DNA of 64,000 nt from CAHJXF01 sp038254545. Lineage in GTDB: Bacteria; Pseudomonadota; Gammaproteobacteria; Burkholderiales; Burkholderiaceae_D. Below, one piece after another: positions 27,440 to 36,105 of this stretch. Under the pieces are notes generated by a model, which worked only from the letters and a program-made list of their open reading frames with translations, had not been told where the DNA came from and did not search any database. The stretch is from contig JBBSGB010000012.1 in NCBI GenBank assembly GCA_038254545.1, positions 34,709-98,708 on the forward strand. Reading direction: 5' to 3'. Each line of letters opens with the position of its first letter. Positions within the stretch are counted from its first letter, which is position 1. The position numbers were made by a program, and so were the translations under genes.

Positions 27440-28731
27440 GCGAGACTCCTTTCGATCTGCTGTTGGATCTCGGCCTGCGCCCCGCCCCACACCTGCGTGA
27501 AGCGCCGCGATGCGACGCGCATCAGCAAGGCCCCACCGACCCCGATGGCCACGGCGACGATCCACGTCACCGCCGATGCGGTATCGACCGTGACGCCGAA
27601 CAATCGCATGTGCGTGCCGCTACCCGACTCGAGCTGGTAGTGATAGATCATCTCGATCAGCGACACGATCCCGACGAAGAGCACGACGCCAGCCGCGAGC
27701 ACACCGGCATACGGCGCCCACAGCCGTTTGAACTTGCCGAACTTCGCCACCCGCAGGTTCACCATGATCAGGCTCGCGATGCCGCCCGGCGCATACATCA
27801 CCATCAGCAGGAAGAAGATGCCCAGGTACAGCAGCCACGCCTTGGTCCACTCGGACAACAGCACGAACGAGAACACGAAGATCACCGCCCCGATGATCGG
27901 GCCGAAGAAGAACCCCACGCCGCCGAGGAATGTGAACAGCAGATAGGCGCCCGAGCGCACCGTGCTGACGTTTTCCGAACTGACGATCTCGAAGTTGATC
28001 GCGGCCAGGCCGCCCGCGATGCCCGCGAAGAAGCCCGCGATGATCATGACCAGGTAGCGCACGCGCTGCGTGTTGTAGCCTACGAATTCGGCACGCTCGG
28101 GATTGTCGCGAACCGCGTTGGCCATCCGTCCGAGCGGCGTCAGCGTGAATCCGTACATCAACGCGGTGCAGATCAGGGTCCAGATCGCGATCAGGTAATA
28201 AACCTGGATCTGCGGCCCGAACGTGAGGCCCAGCACCGGCTGGCCGATCACGCGGTTGGTGGTGATGCCGGCTTCGCCACCGAAGAACTCGGGCAGCATC
28301 AGTGAACTCGCGGCGACCAGTTCGCCGATGCCCAGCGTGATCATCGCGAAGGTCGTGCCCGATCGCTTGGTGGTCACGTAACCGAACAACACCGCGAAGA
28401 ACGCGCCTGCGAACCCGCCGACCAGCGGAATCAACGAGGTCGGAACGACGAAAGCGCCGTGCGAGACCGCGTTCATCACGTGGATCGCCACGAACGCGCC
28501 CAGGCCGACATAGACAGCATGGCCGAAGCTGAGCATGCCGGACTGCCCGATCAGCATGTTGTACGACAGGCAGACGATGATGATCGTGCCGATCTGCGAC
28601 AGGATCGTGAGCGACAGGCTCGACCTGAAGATCAGCGGCGACACCACCATCGCGAGGATGAACAACGCCCAGAGCGCCGTGCGCCCGATGTCGAGCGGCG
28701 CGTATTTGAGCGTGCTTCCAGCCTTAGTCAT
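27436..28731 (-). CDS. livM: Branched-chain amino acid ABC transporter permease, LivM type
   Basis: An inner-membrane permease of 431 residues with about ten hydrophobic helices. Conserved blocks are LSYNMLIGQSGMLSFGHAVYVGLGAF, AMITLGIGELVAASS, GRMANAVRDNPERAEFVGYN, AGGLAAINFEIVSSENV and TFLGGVGFFFGPIIGAVIF. It is longer than E. coli LivM, with an extra C-terminal membrane segment near residues 385-405 after a loop that begins YHYQLESGSG. It overlaps livH by eight bases and livG by four. Confidence 0.93.
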   Translation of the reverse strand: MTKAGSTLKYAPLDIGRTALWALFILAMVVSPLIFRSSLSLTILSQIGTIIIVCLSYNMLIGQSGMLSFGHAVYVGLGAFVAIHVMNAVSHGAFVVPTSLIPLVGGFAGAFFAVLFGYVTTKRSGTTFAMITLGIGELVAASSLMLPEFFGGEAGITTNRVIGQPVLGLTFGPQIQVYYLIAIWTLICTALMYGFTLTPLGRMANAVRDNPERAEFVGYNTQRVRYLVMIIAGFFAGIAGGLAAINFEIVSSENVSTVRSGAYLLFTFLGGVGFFFGPIIGAVIFVFSFVLLSEWTKAWLLYLGIFFLLMVMYAPGGIASLIMVNLRVAKFGKFKRLWAPYAGVLAAGVVLFVGIVSLIEMIYHYQLESGSGTHMRLFGVTVDTASAVTWIVAVAIGVGGALLMRVASRRFTQVWGGAQAEIQQQIERSLA

Positions 28732-29671
28732 CGCGCTTGCCCATGATCCCGCGTGGCCGGAAGATCAGGATCAGCACCAGCAGCAGATATGGCAGGATCG
28801 GCGCGATCTGCGCGATCGTCAGTTTCAGCACCGGATACCCGAACGAATCCGGCGTGAGCGTGGTGCCGTATTTCGCGAACAGGGTCACGAACGAATAGTC
28901 GAACGCGACCGCGAAAGTCTGCGCGATGCCGATCAAGAGCGAGGCGATGAACGCGCCCACCAGCGAGCCCATTCCGCCCACCACCACCACCACGAAGATG
29001 ATCGAGCCCACCGTCGCGGCCATGCCCGGCTCGGTCACGAAGGCATTGCCGCCTATCACGCCTGCGAGACCGGCGAGCGCGCAGCCGCCGCCGAACACCA
29101 GCATGAACACGCGTGGCACGTTGTGCCCGAGCGCCTCGACCATATCGGGGTGCGACAGTGCCCCCTGGATGACCAGGCCGATACGCGTCTTGGTGAACAA
29201 CAGATAGACGCCCACAAGCATCAGCACCGCGACCAGCATCATGAAGCCGCGATAGGCCGGAAAGGTGGTGGTGTAGATCGTGAACAGCGGGCCTTCCAGA
29301 ACCGCGGGGATGCGGTAGTCGACCGGCGCGCGACCCCAGATCAATTGCACGAACTCGGTGATGCAATACGCGAGCCCGAACGTGACCAGCAACTCGGGTA
29401 CGTGGCCGAACTTGTGAACGCGCCTCAACGCATAGCGCTCGAACAGCGCACCGGCGATGCCGACCACGATGGGAGCCAATACCAGCGCGGGCCAGAACCC
29501 GACCGCGACGCTGATCTGGTAGGCGATGTACGCGCCCAGCATGTAGAAGGCCGCGTGCGCGAAGTTGAGCACGCCCATCATGCTGAAGATCAGCGTGAGG
29601 CCGGAGGACAACATGAACAGCAGGAGCCCGTAGCTCACGCCATTCAGAAGGGAGATGAGGAAGAACTCCAA
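28724..29671 (-). CDS. livH: Branched-chain amino acid ABC transporter permease, LivH type
   Basis: The second permease (315 residues). It shows SYGLLLFMLSSGLTLIFSMMGVLNFAHAAFYMLGAYIAY, the LLVTFGLAYCITEFVQLIWG block, ALSHPDMVEALGHNVPRVFMLVFGGGCALAGLAGVIGG and VVVVVGGMGSLVGAFIASLLIG. These are the standard LivH landmarks. It follows the substrate-binding protein after a 49-base gap that contains a hairpin, and precedes livM. Confidence 0.94.
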   Translation of the reverse strand: MEFFLISLLNGVSYGLLLFMLSSGLTLIFSMMGVLNFAHAAFYMLGAYIAYQISVAVGFWPALVLAPIVVGIAGALFERYALRRVHKFGHVPELLVTFGLAYCITEFVQLIWGRAPVDYRIPAVLEGPLFTIYTTTFPAYRGFMMLVAVLMLVGVYLLFTKTRIGLVIQGALSHPDMVEALGHNVPRVFMLVFGGGCALAGLAGVIGGNAFVTEPGMAATVGSIIFVVVVVGGMGSLVGAFIASLLIGIAQTFAVAFDYSFVTLFAKYGTTLTPDSFGYPVLKLTIAQIAPILPYLLLVLILIFRPRGIMGKRDD

Positions 29672-29688
29672 CGCGCCCCCTTGTATCT

Positions 29689-29710
29689 CCTCCCCCTTCC
29701 AAGGGGGAGG
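29689..29710. repeat. GC-rich perfect hairpin between the binding-protein gene and livH
   Basis: The ten-base arms CCTCCCCCTT and AAGGGGGAGG are exact inverted repeats around a two-base loop. The hairpin lies in the 49-base gap after the binding-protein stop. There is no T run on the minus strand, so it is not a classical terminator. Within a transporter operon it could stabilise the upstream binding-protein mRNA or reduce read-through, giving more binding protein than permease. Confidence 0.65.
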
Positions 29711-29720
29711 AAGGCGTGGA

Positions 29721-30974
29721 TTACGCGGCGGACGGTCGCTTCATCTGGCATGACGTTGGCGTCGACGACACATACGGGTCGAGCACCGCGTCGGTACGGA
29801 AGGTATAGCCGGTGTTCTCGACGTCGTATTTCAGCTTGCCGCCAGCCTTGGTCCACGTCGAGATGTACAGGGTCATCTGCATCTGGTGGTCGGCCTTGCG
29901 CATCGTCACGTCACCCGCGCCCGGTCCCTTGACCGTCATGCCTTCCATCGCGAATGCAACCTTGGTGGGATCGGTCGACTTGGCCTTCTTGATCGCATCG
30001 CCCAGCATCGTCAGTTCTTCCCAGATCGCGGCCGTGTAGAGCTCGTCGTTGTAGCGCTTCTTGAAGTCGACGTAGTAGGGCTCGAACGCGTTGTTGTCGA
30101 CGTTGTTGTGCCAGTACGAAATCATCTTCACCTTGCCGTCGCCGGATGCGCCCATCACGGTCGGCGTTCCGGTCACACCGGCGTAGTAGGTGTAGAAATT
30201 CGCGTCGAGTCCGGCCTCCTTCGCGGCCTTGATCAAGAGCGTGAGGTCGGCGCCCCAGTTGCCACTGATCACCGTGTCGGCGCCCGAGGCCTTGATCTTC
30301 GCGACATACGGCGAGAAGTCCTTGGTCTGCGCGATCGGCGTGAGGTCTTCACCGACGATCTGGATGTCGGGACGCTTGCGCGCCAGCAGCTCCTTCGCGT
30401 ACTTGGCGACCTGCTGGCCGTGCGCGTAGTTCTGGTTCATCAGGAAGACCTTCTTGATCTTCGGGTCCTTGGCCATGAAGGTCGTCAGGCCTTCCATCTT
30501 CATCGAGGTGTCTGCGTCGAAGCGGAAGTGCCAGAAGCTGCACTTGCTGTTGGTCAGGTCGGGATCGACCGCCGCGTAGTTCATGAACAGCATCGGCTTG
30601 TCGGGGTTGCGCTCGTTGTACTTGTTGATCGCGTCGAGGATCGCGCCGGCGGCGCCCGAACCGTTGCCCTGCGTGACGTAGCGGATGCCTTGGTCCTGCG
30701 CGGCCTTCAATTGCGTAAGGCTTTCCTGCGGGCTCGCCTTGTTGTCGAAGGCGACGATCTCGAAGGTCACGCCGTCGCCCGCCACCTTCTTCTGGTTGAG
30801 CTTCTCGGCCAGGTACTGAAAGCTCTTCAACTGGTTCTGCCCGACGTTGGCAAGGATGCCCGACAGGGGATCGATGAACGCGATCTTGACGACTTCGGCC
30901 GAAGCCGTCATCGAGAAGCCGCCAGTCAATGCGAGGACGCTGCCACAGGTCAGCGCGCGTAGGGGTCGTTTCAT
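29721..30974 (-). CDS. ABC transporter substrate-binding protein, LivJ/LivK family
   Basis: A 417-residue periplasmic binding protein with a signal peptide (MKRPLRALTCGSVLALTGG, cleavage near TASAEVV). The mature part begins VKIAFIDPLSGILANVGQNQ and shows the type I periplasmic-binding fold with EIVAFDNKASPQESLTQLK, KVFLMNQNYAHGQQVAKYAKELL and GADTVISGNWGADLTLLIKAA. Substrates of this family range from branched-chain amino acids to amides and aromatic acids. It is the first gene of the transporter operon. The ATG at 30974 follows a short in-frame upstream extension (METH) with no support. Confidence 0.92.
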   Translation of the reverse strand: MKRPLRALTCGSVLALTGGFSMTASAEVVKIAFIDPLSGILANVGQNQLKSFQYLAEKLNQKKVAGDGVTFEIVAFDNKASPQESLTQLKAAQDQGIRYVTQGNGSGAAGAILDAINKYNERNPDKPMLFMNYAAVDPDLTNSKCSFWHFRFDADTSMKMEGLTTFMAKDPKIKKVFLMNQNYAHGQQVAKYAKELLARKRPDIQIVGEDLTPIAQTKDFSPYVAKIKASGADTVISGNWGADLTLLIKAAKEAGLDANFYTYYAGVTGTPTVMGASGDGKVKMISYWHNNVDNNAFEPYYVDFKKRYNDELYTAAIWEELTMLGDAIKKAKSTDPTKVAFAMEGMTVKGPGAGDVTMRKADHQMQMTLYISTWTKAGGKLKYDVENTGYTFRTDAVLDPYVSSTPTSCQMKRPSAA

Positions 30975-31105
30975 GTGTGTCTCCATCGATCCATGATCAT
31001 GTTGCTCGGGCCTCGCGCCGCGGCGACAGGCCGGCGGAGTCTACTGATATTGCGCAGGCTACGGCATCTAGGAGATACCCCAACGATGCGTGCGGTGCGT
31101 GAAAC

Positions 31106-32749
31106 CTAGGCGGTCGGCAACTTGTGGTTGCGAAACGCTTCGCGCAGCTTGGTCTTGAGCATCTTGCCGGTCGCGCCCAGCGGAATCGCATCGACGAATG
31201 CGACGTCGTCGGGCGTCCACCACTTCGCGATCTTCCCGTCGTAGTACGCGATCAGTTCCTCCCGCGTCACCTGCGCATCGGGCTTCTTCACGACCACCAG
31301 TAGCGGCCGCTCGTCCCACTTGGGATGCGCGCACGCGATCACCGCGGCCATCGCCACCGCCGGATGCGCCATCGCGATGTTCTCGAGATCGATCGAGCCT
31401 ATCCATTCGCCGCCCGACTTGATCACGTCCTTGCTGCGATCGGTGATCTGCATGTAGCCGTCGGCGTCGATATTGGCGACGTCGCCGGTCGGGAACCACT
31501 GCTTGCCATCTTCGTCGGTCACCAGCGGTTCCCCGCCTTCACCCTTGAAGTATTCACGCAACACCCACGGCCCACGCACCCAGAGATCGCCAAAGGCCTC
31601 GCCGTCCCACGGCAGGTCCTTGCCTTGCGGATCGACGATCTTCATGTCCACGCCGTAGATCACGTGACCCTGCTTTTCAAGGATGCGCAACTGCTGCTCG
31701 TGCGGCAGCGACAGATGCTTGTTCTGCAGCTTGCAGGTCGTGCCTAGAGGCGACATCTCGGTCATGCCCCAGGCATGGATGACCTCGACGCCATAGTCGT
31801 CCTTCAACGTGCGGATCATCGCCGGCGGACACGCCGAGCCGCCGATCACGGTGCGCCTGAAGCTCGAGAACTTGAGCTTGTTCTGCTTCAGATAATTGAT
31901 CAGGCCCAGCCATACGGTCGGCACGCCCGCCGAGAACGTGACCTTCTCGGCCTCGAACAAATCGTAGAGCGACTTGCCGTCGAGCGCGGGCCCGGGGAAT
32001 ACCACCTTGCAGCCGACCAGCGCGGTCGTGTACGGGAGACCCCATGCGTTGACATGGAACATCGGTACGACCGGCAGGATCGAGTCGCTTGCCGAGATGC
32101 CCAGGGCATCGGGCAAGGCTCCGGCAAACGCATGCAGCAAGGTCGATCGATGCGAGAACAGCACGCCCTTGGGGTTGCCGGTGGTGCCCGAGGTATAGCA
32201 GAGCGACGAGGCGGTGTTCTCGTCGAAACTCGGCCAGGCATAGTCTGCCGAAAAGGTAGCGATCAGATCTTCGTAGCAGACCAGGTCGGGACCCTTGAAG
32301 TCGGCCGGCATGCGCTCGCGATCGGCCATCAACACCCAGCTCTCGATAGAAGGGCAACGCGTGCCGATCGCCTCGATCAACGGCAGGAAGGTGGCGTCGA
32401 AGAAGAGGTGACTGTCTTCGGCGTGGTTCGCAATCCACGACATCTGGTCGGGATGCAGCCGCGGGTTGAGCGTATGCAGCACTGCGCCAATGCCCGACAC
32501 CGCGTAATAAAGCTCGAGGTGGCGATAGCCGTTCCATGCCAGCGTCGCCACCCGATCGCCGGGCTTGACGCCCATTGCGATCAACGCATTCGCGAGGCGC
32601 TTGGCCCGCGCTTGAACCTCGCCCCAGTTGGTCCGATGGATATCGCCCTCCACCCGGCGTGAAACGATCTCGGTATCTGCGTTGTGACGACCCGCGTGCT
32701 CGATGAGCGAGGAGATGAGCAGCGGCGTACTCATCATCAGACCTTGCAT
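31106..32749 (-). CDS. Fatty-acyl-CoA / 3-(methylthio)propionyl-CoA-ligase-like AMP-binding enzyme
   Basis: A 547-residue ANL-superfamily ligase that would activate a carboxylic acid with ATP and join it to CoA. Motifs are LCYTSGTTGNPKGVLFSHRS (AMP-binding P-loop), VPMFHVNAWGLPY, HAWGMTEMSPLGT, WFPTGDVANIDADGYMQITDRSKDVIKSGGEWI and the C-terminal PLGATGKMLKTKLRE with catalytic Lys. The N-terminus (MQGLMMSTPLLISSLIEHAGR) resembles DmdB-type ligases. The open frame continues far upstream, but that part is not conserved. It is divergent from selO and lies downstream of the transporter operon's promoter side, so it may supply CoA esters from imported acids. Confidence 0.9.
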   Translation of the reverse strand: MQGLMMSTPLLISSLIEHAGRHNADTEIVSRRVEGDIHRTNWGEVQARAKRLANALIAMGVKPGDRVATLAWNGYRHLELYYAVSGIGAVLHTLNPRLHPDQMSWIANHAEDSHLFFDATFLPLIEAIGTRCPSIESWVLMADRERMPADFKGPDLVCYEDLIATFSADYAWPSFDENTASSLCYTSGTTGNPKGVLFSHRSTLLHAFAGALPDALGISASDSILPVVPMFHVNAWGLPYTTALVGCKVVFPGPALDGKSLYDLFEAEKVTFSAGVPTVWLGLINYLKQNKLKFSSFRRTVIGGSACPPAMIRTLKDDYGVEVIHAWGMTEMSPLGTTCKLQNKHLSLPHEQQLRILEKQGHVIYGVDMKIVDPQGKDLPWDGEAFGDLWVRGPWVLREYFKGEGGEPLVTDEDGKQWFPTGDVANIDADGYMQITDRSKDVIKSGGEWIGSIDLENIAMAHPAVAMAAVIACAHPKWDERPLLVVVKKPDAQVTREELIAYYDGKIAKWWTPDDVAFVDAIPLGATGKMLKTKLREAFRNHKLPTA

Positions 32750-32908
32750 GAACGACTCCTTGGTCGGCTTATGGATGCCGTGAACGTGGAAGATCGCACG
32801 ATTATTGATGTTGCGGAACAGATTCACAAGAAAACCGGGGTTGGCGGCGGATCGGTCGTGGGTTGGCACACCGCGAGCGGCGGAACGGCTAGCCGTTAGA
32901 ATCGCCGG

Positions 32909-34474
32909 ATGACTTCCGCTGCCGCACATCTGAAGGACACCGCGCCCGATGCGTCGCGACCTGTCGACGGGTCGGCCGACGCCACGAGCGCGTTCGATCG
33001 TCTGCATTGGGACAACCGCTTCGCCGCATTGCCCGCGGCCTTCGGGACCCGTCTCGACCCGACGCCGCTTCCGGCGCCCTATCGTGTGGCGATCAGCGGT
33101 GACGCAGCCGCAGCGATTGGCTTGTCGATCGAAGAAGTCTCGACACAGGCATCGATCGCGATCCTCGCGGGCAATCGGGTTGCGCGCGGGTCCGAGCCGA
33201 TGGCCGCGGTCTATTCGGGTCACCAGTTCGGCGTGTGGGCCGGGCAACTCGGTGACGGTCGCGCACATCTGCTGGGTGGCGTGCCGGGATCGGGCGGCAG
33301 CGGCCTGGTCGAACTCCAGTTGAAAGGCGCCGGCAAGACGCCCTACTCGCGCATGGGTGACGGCCGCGCGGTGTTGCGTTCGTCGATCCGCGAATTCCTT
33401 TGCTCGGAAGCGATGCACGCGCTCGGCATCCCGACCACGCGTGCGCTGTCGGTGATCGGATCGGATCAGCCCGTCGTGCGGGAGACCGTCGAGACCGCGG
33501 CCGTGACGGTGCGCATGGCGCCTTCGTTCGTGCGCTTCGGATCGTTCGAGCACTGGGCCTCGCGCAATCGCCACGACGAGCTGCGCATCCTCGCCGACTA
33601 CGTGATCGACAGCTTCTATCCCGAAGCACGCGCGTCGGACCATCCTTATCAGGCCCTGCTGGCCTCGGTGACCGAACGCACCGCGCGCCTGATCGCGCAA
33701 TGGCAAGCGGTGGGTTTTTGCCACGGCGTGATGAACACGGACAACATGAGCATCCTCGGGCTCACGCTCGACTATGGTCCGTTCGGATTTCTCGACGGCT
33801 TCGATGCGCACCACATCTGCAATCACTCCGACGAGCAGGGTCGCTATGCGTATTCGCGCCAGCCGGCGGTGGCGCGCTGGAATCTCTATTGCCTGGCCGA
33901 CGCATTGATGCCGCTGATCGACGATGTCGAGCGCGCCGAGGCCGCGCTCGCTCCGTTCAAGACGATCTTCGAGGAAGCGATGGGCGATGCGATGCATGCG
34001 AAGCTCGGGCTGGCGAGCAAGCGCCCCGAGGATGGCGCGCTGATCGAGAGCCTGTTCGCGCTGCTGCAGGAGAGTCGCGCGGACTTCACGATTTTCTTCC
34101 GAAGGCTGTGCGACTTCGAGGCGCCGCGCGATTCATCGACCGTCGAGCCGCGTCCCGGCTCCGAAGTCCGCGACCTGTTTCTCGATCGCGAACGATTCGA
34201 TGGCTGGGCGGTCGATTACCACGCGCGCCTGGCGCTCGAAACGCGGGACGGAGACGCACGACGCATTGCGATGCGCGCGGTCAACCCCAAATACGTGCTG
34301 CGCAATCATCTGGCCGAGGCAGCGATCGTCAAGGCACGCGAGAAGGACTACTCGGAACTCGAGCGCTTGTTGATGGTGCTCCGAAAGCCCTTCGACGAGC
34401 AGCCCGAAAACGGACGCTATGCGGATCTTCCGCCGACCTGGGCAAGTGAACTCGAGGTGAGTTGCTCGTCGTGA
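32909..34474 (+). CDS. selO: Protein adenylyltransferase SelO (YdiU/UPF0061)
   Basis: A 521-residue pseudokinase-fold enzyme that transfers AMP to Ser/Thr/Tyr of target proteins, linked to redox homeostasis. Recognisable blocks are YSGHQFGVWAGQLGDGRAHLLG, ELQLKGAGKTPYSRMGDGRAVLRSSIREFLCSEAMHALGIPTTRAL and GFCHGVMNTDNMSILGLTLDYGPFGFLDGF, the last with the catalytic-loop-like NTDN and metal-binding D. The C-terminal Cys of many SelO proteins is seen as the final CSS. It precedes msrB, another redox-repair gene, in the same direction. Confidence 0.94.
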   Translation: MTSAAAHLKDTAPDASRPVDGSADATSAFDRLHWDNRFAALPAAFGTRLDPTPLPAPYRVAISGDAAAAIGLSIEEVSTQASIAILAGNRVARGSEPMAAVYSGHQFGVWAGQLGDGRAHLLGGVPGSGGSGLVELQLKGAGKTPYSRMGDGRAVLRSSIREFLCSEAMHALGIPTTRALSVIGSDQPVVRETVETAAVTVRMAPSFVRFGSFEHWASRNRHDELRILADYVIDSFYPEARASDHPYQALLASVTERTARLIAQWQAVGFCHGVMNTDNMSILGLTLDYGPFGFLDGFDAHHICNHSDEQGRYAYSRQPAVARWNLYCLADALMPLIDDVERAEAALAPFKTIFEEAMGDAMHAKLGLASKRPEDGALIESLFALLQESRADFTIFFRRLCDFEAPRDSSTVEPRPGSEVRDLFLDRERFDGWAVDYHARLALETRDGDARRIAMRAVNPKYVLRNHLAEAAIVKAREKDYSELERLLMVLRKPFDEQPENGRYADLPPTWASELEVSCSS

Positions 34475-34517
34475 TGGCAGAGGCGATGGCGCGAAATCCC
34501 ATTCAAAGGAGTCAGCG

Positions 34518-34922
34518 ATGGACAAGCTTGCGAACAAGGTCGTCAAGAGCGACGACGACTGGAAGAAGGAACTCACGCCCATGCAATATCAGGTGACGCG
34601 GCACGCCGCGACCGAGCGGCCGTTCACGGGCGAGTACAACGATCACAACCAGCACGGCACCTATACCTGCGTATGCTGCGGCACGCCGCTGTTCGAGTCC
34701 GATACCAAGTTCGATGCGGGCTGCGGATGGCCGAGTTACTTCGAGGCGATCGATCCGGCCAACGTGCGCGAAGTCGCCGACGACGCGCACGGGATGCGTC
34801 GCACCGAAGTGATCTGCAACGTGTGCGACGCGCATCTCGGGCATGTATTCCCAGACGGCCCTCCCCCGACCGGCCTGCGCTACTGCATCAACTCGGCGTC
34901 GTTGCGCTTCGATCCGAAATGA
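34518..34922 (+). CDS. msrB: Peptide-methionine (R)-S-oxide reductase
   Basis: A 134-residue repair enzyme that reduces methionine-R-sulfoxide in proteins. The two zinc CxxC pairs are CVCC and CNVC, GCGWPSYF is the substrate loop, and RYCINSASLRF holds the catalytic Cys and active-site pattern. A GGAG with good spacing lies before the ATG at 34518. No signal peptide, so it acts in the cytoplasm. It lies 43 bases after selO. Confidence 0.96.
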   Translation: MDKLANKVVKSDDDWKKELTPMQYQVTRHAATERPFTGEYNDHNQHGTYTCVCCGTPLFESDTKFDAGCGWPSYFEAIDPANVREVADDAHGMRRTEVICNVCDAHLGHVFPDGPPPTGLRYCINSASLRFDPK

Positions 34923-34952
34923 CCGCCGTCCTATAGCCCTGATCCCATCCGC

Positions 34953-35681
34953 ATGAAATTCGTTTCCGATTTTTTTTCGCTGCTGCTCTTCTTCGCGGTC
35001 TATCTGCTCGGCGAGCAATTCCCCGTGCTGGCACAGCGATATGCGGGACTGCTATTGGGCGGCATCACGCAAGGCGGCACGATTCCGCCCGACCAGGCGT
35101 CGATCCTGCTGGCAGTCGCCGTGGCGATCATCGCGTTCACGATACAGATCGCGTACCTGCTGGCAACTCGCAAGAAGGTGAGCCTGGTGCAATGGCTCAG
35201 CTTCGCGATCCTGCTGGTGTTCGGCGGCGCGAGCATCTATTTCCACAGCGACAACTTCATCAAGTGGAAAGTGACGGTGCTCTACTGGTTGTTCGCAACC
35301 GCGCTGATCGTGGGCGTGCTGGCGTTCAAGAAGAACCTGATTCGCGCGCTGATGGAACCGGGCGGCATCGAGTTGCCGGAAAACGTGTGGACGCGCATGA
35401 ACCAGGCGTGGATCACGTTCTTCGTGCTGCTGGGCGTGTTGAACCTGTATGTTGCATTCACGTTCTCGCGCACCACCTGGGTCACGTTCAAGGCGTTCGG
35501 ATTGACCGCACTGACCGTGGTGTTCGCACTCGCGCAGGGTTTGCTGATTTCGCGCTATCTCGACCGTCTGGATGCCGAAGCCAAGCCCGCGGGTGACGAC
35601 GACGCCTTGCCGCGCACGAATGCGGACAAGGCTGCCGCGGCGCCCATATCGGTACCGGTTCGTGGAAAGGAACACGCGTGA
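34953..35681 (+). CDS. yciB: Inner-membrane protein YciB (septation protein A family)
   Basis: A polytopic inner-membrane protein with about five or six helices, starting MKFVSDFFSLLLFFAVYLLG. TLYWLFATALIVGVLAFKKNLIRALM-like and NQAWITFFVLLGVLNLYVAFTF segments match YciB/IspZ, involved in cell-envelope synthesis and division. At 242 residues it is longer than E. coli YciB (179) because of a hydrophilic C-terminal tail (DRLDAEAKPAGDDDALPRTN and on). Its stop overlaps the bolA start (TGATG). Confidence 0.92.
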   Translation: MKFVSDFFSLLLFFAVYLLGEQFPVLAQRYAGLLLGGITQGGTIPPDQASILLAVAVAIIAFTIQIAYLLATRKKVSLVQWLSFAILLVFGGASIYFHSDNFIKWKVTVLYWLFATALIVGVLAFKKNLIRALMEPGGIELPENVWTRMNQAWITFFVLLGVLNLYVAFTFSRTTWVTFKAFGLTALTVVFALAQGLLISRYLDRLDAEAKPAGDDDALPRTNADKAAAAPISVPVRGKEHA

Positions 35682-35989
35682 TGTCGGAAGCGACGATGCA
35701 CACCATTCGGGAACGCATGCGCGCCGACCTCGAACCCGCCGCGCTGGACCTGGTCGACGAGAGTGCCATGCACGTGGGCCATGCCGGCGCGGCCAGCGGT
35801 GGAGGCCACTACCGGATGCGCATCGTGTCGCCACGCTTCGCCGGCCTGTCACGGATCGTGCGACATCGGCTCGTGTATGATTCCCTGTCCGATTTGATGC
35901 GCAACGCGATTCACGCGCTCACCATCGAAGCCCTGACCCCTGACGAAGCTCCGGTTTCGCCGGCTGCTGCGACGGGACACTCACACTGA
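35681..35989 (+). CDS. BolA family protein
   Basis: A 102-residue BolA-fold protein. MSEATMHTIRERMRADLEPAALDLVDESAMHVGH, GGGHYRMRIVSPRFAGLSRIVRHRLVYDSL and AIHALTIEALTPDE match the family; the conserved His residues used with monothiol glutaredoxins in Fe-S binding are present. The ATG at 35681 shares a base with the yciB stop; a GTG one codon upstream is less likely. A C-terminal Pro/Ala/His tail is unconserved. The yciB-bolA-parvulin order is common in Burkholderiales. Confidence 0.9.
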   Translation: MSEATMHTIRERMRADLEPAALDLVDESAMHVGHAGAASGGGHYRMRIVSPRFAGLSRIVRHRLVYDSLSDLMRNAIHALTIEALTPDEAPVSPAAATGHSH

Positions 35990-36105
35990 ATGTTCGAGAT
36001 GCTGCGGCGACCTTTCGGTCGAGCCGCAGCAACATACATAAAGCGCTCGCATCACTGCGCACACCCCGCGCTCACCTGCGCCATCCGCACACTGAAGGAC
36101 CATTC

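Noticed and set aside
32750..33997. Long in-frame N-terminal extension of the acyl-CoA ligase.
   Set aside because: The extra ~415 residues are antisense to selO and have no similarity to ligases; the family N-terminus begins at the ATG at 32749.
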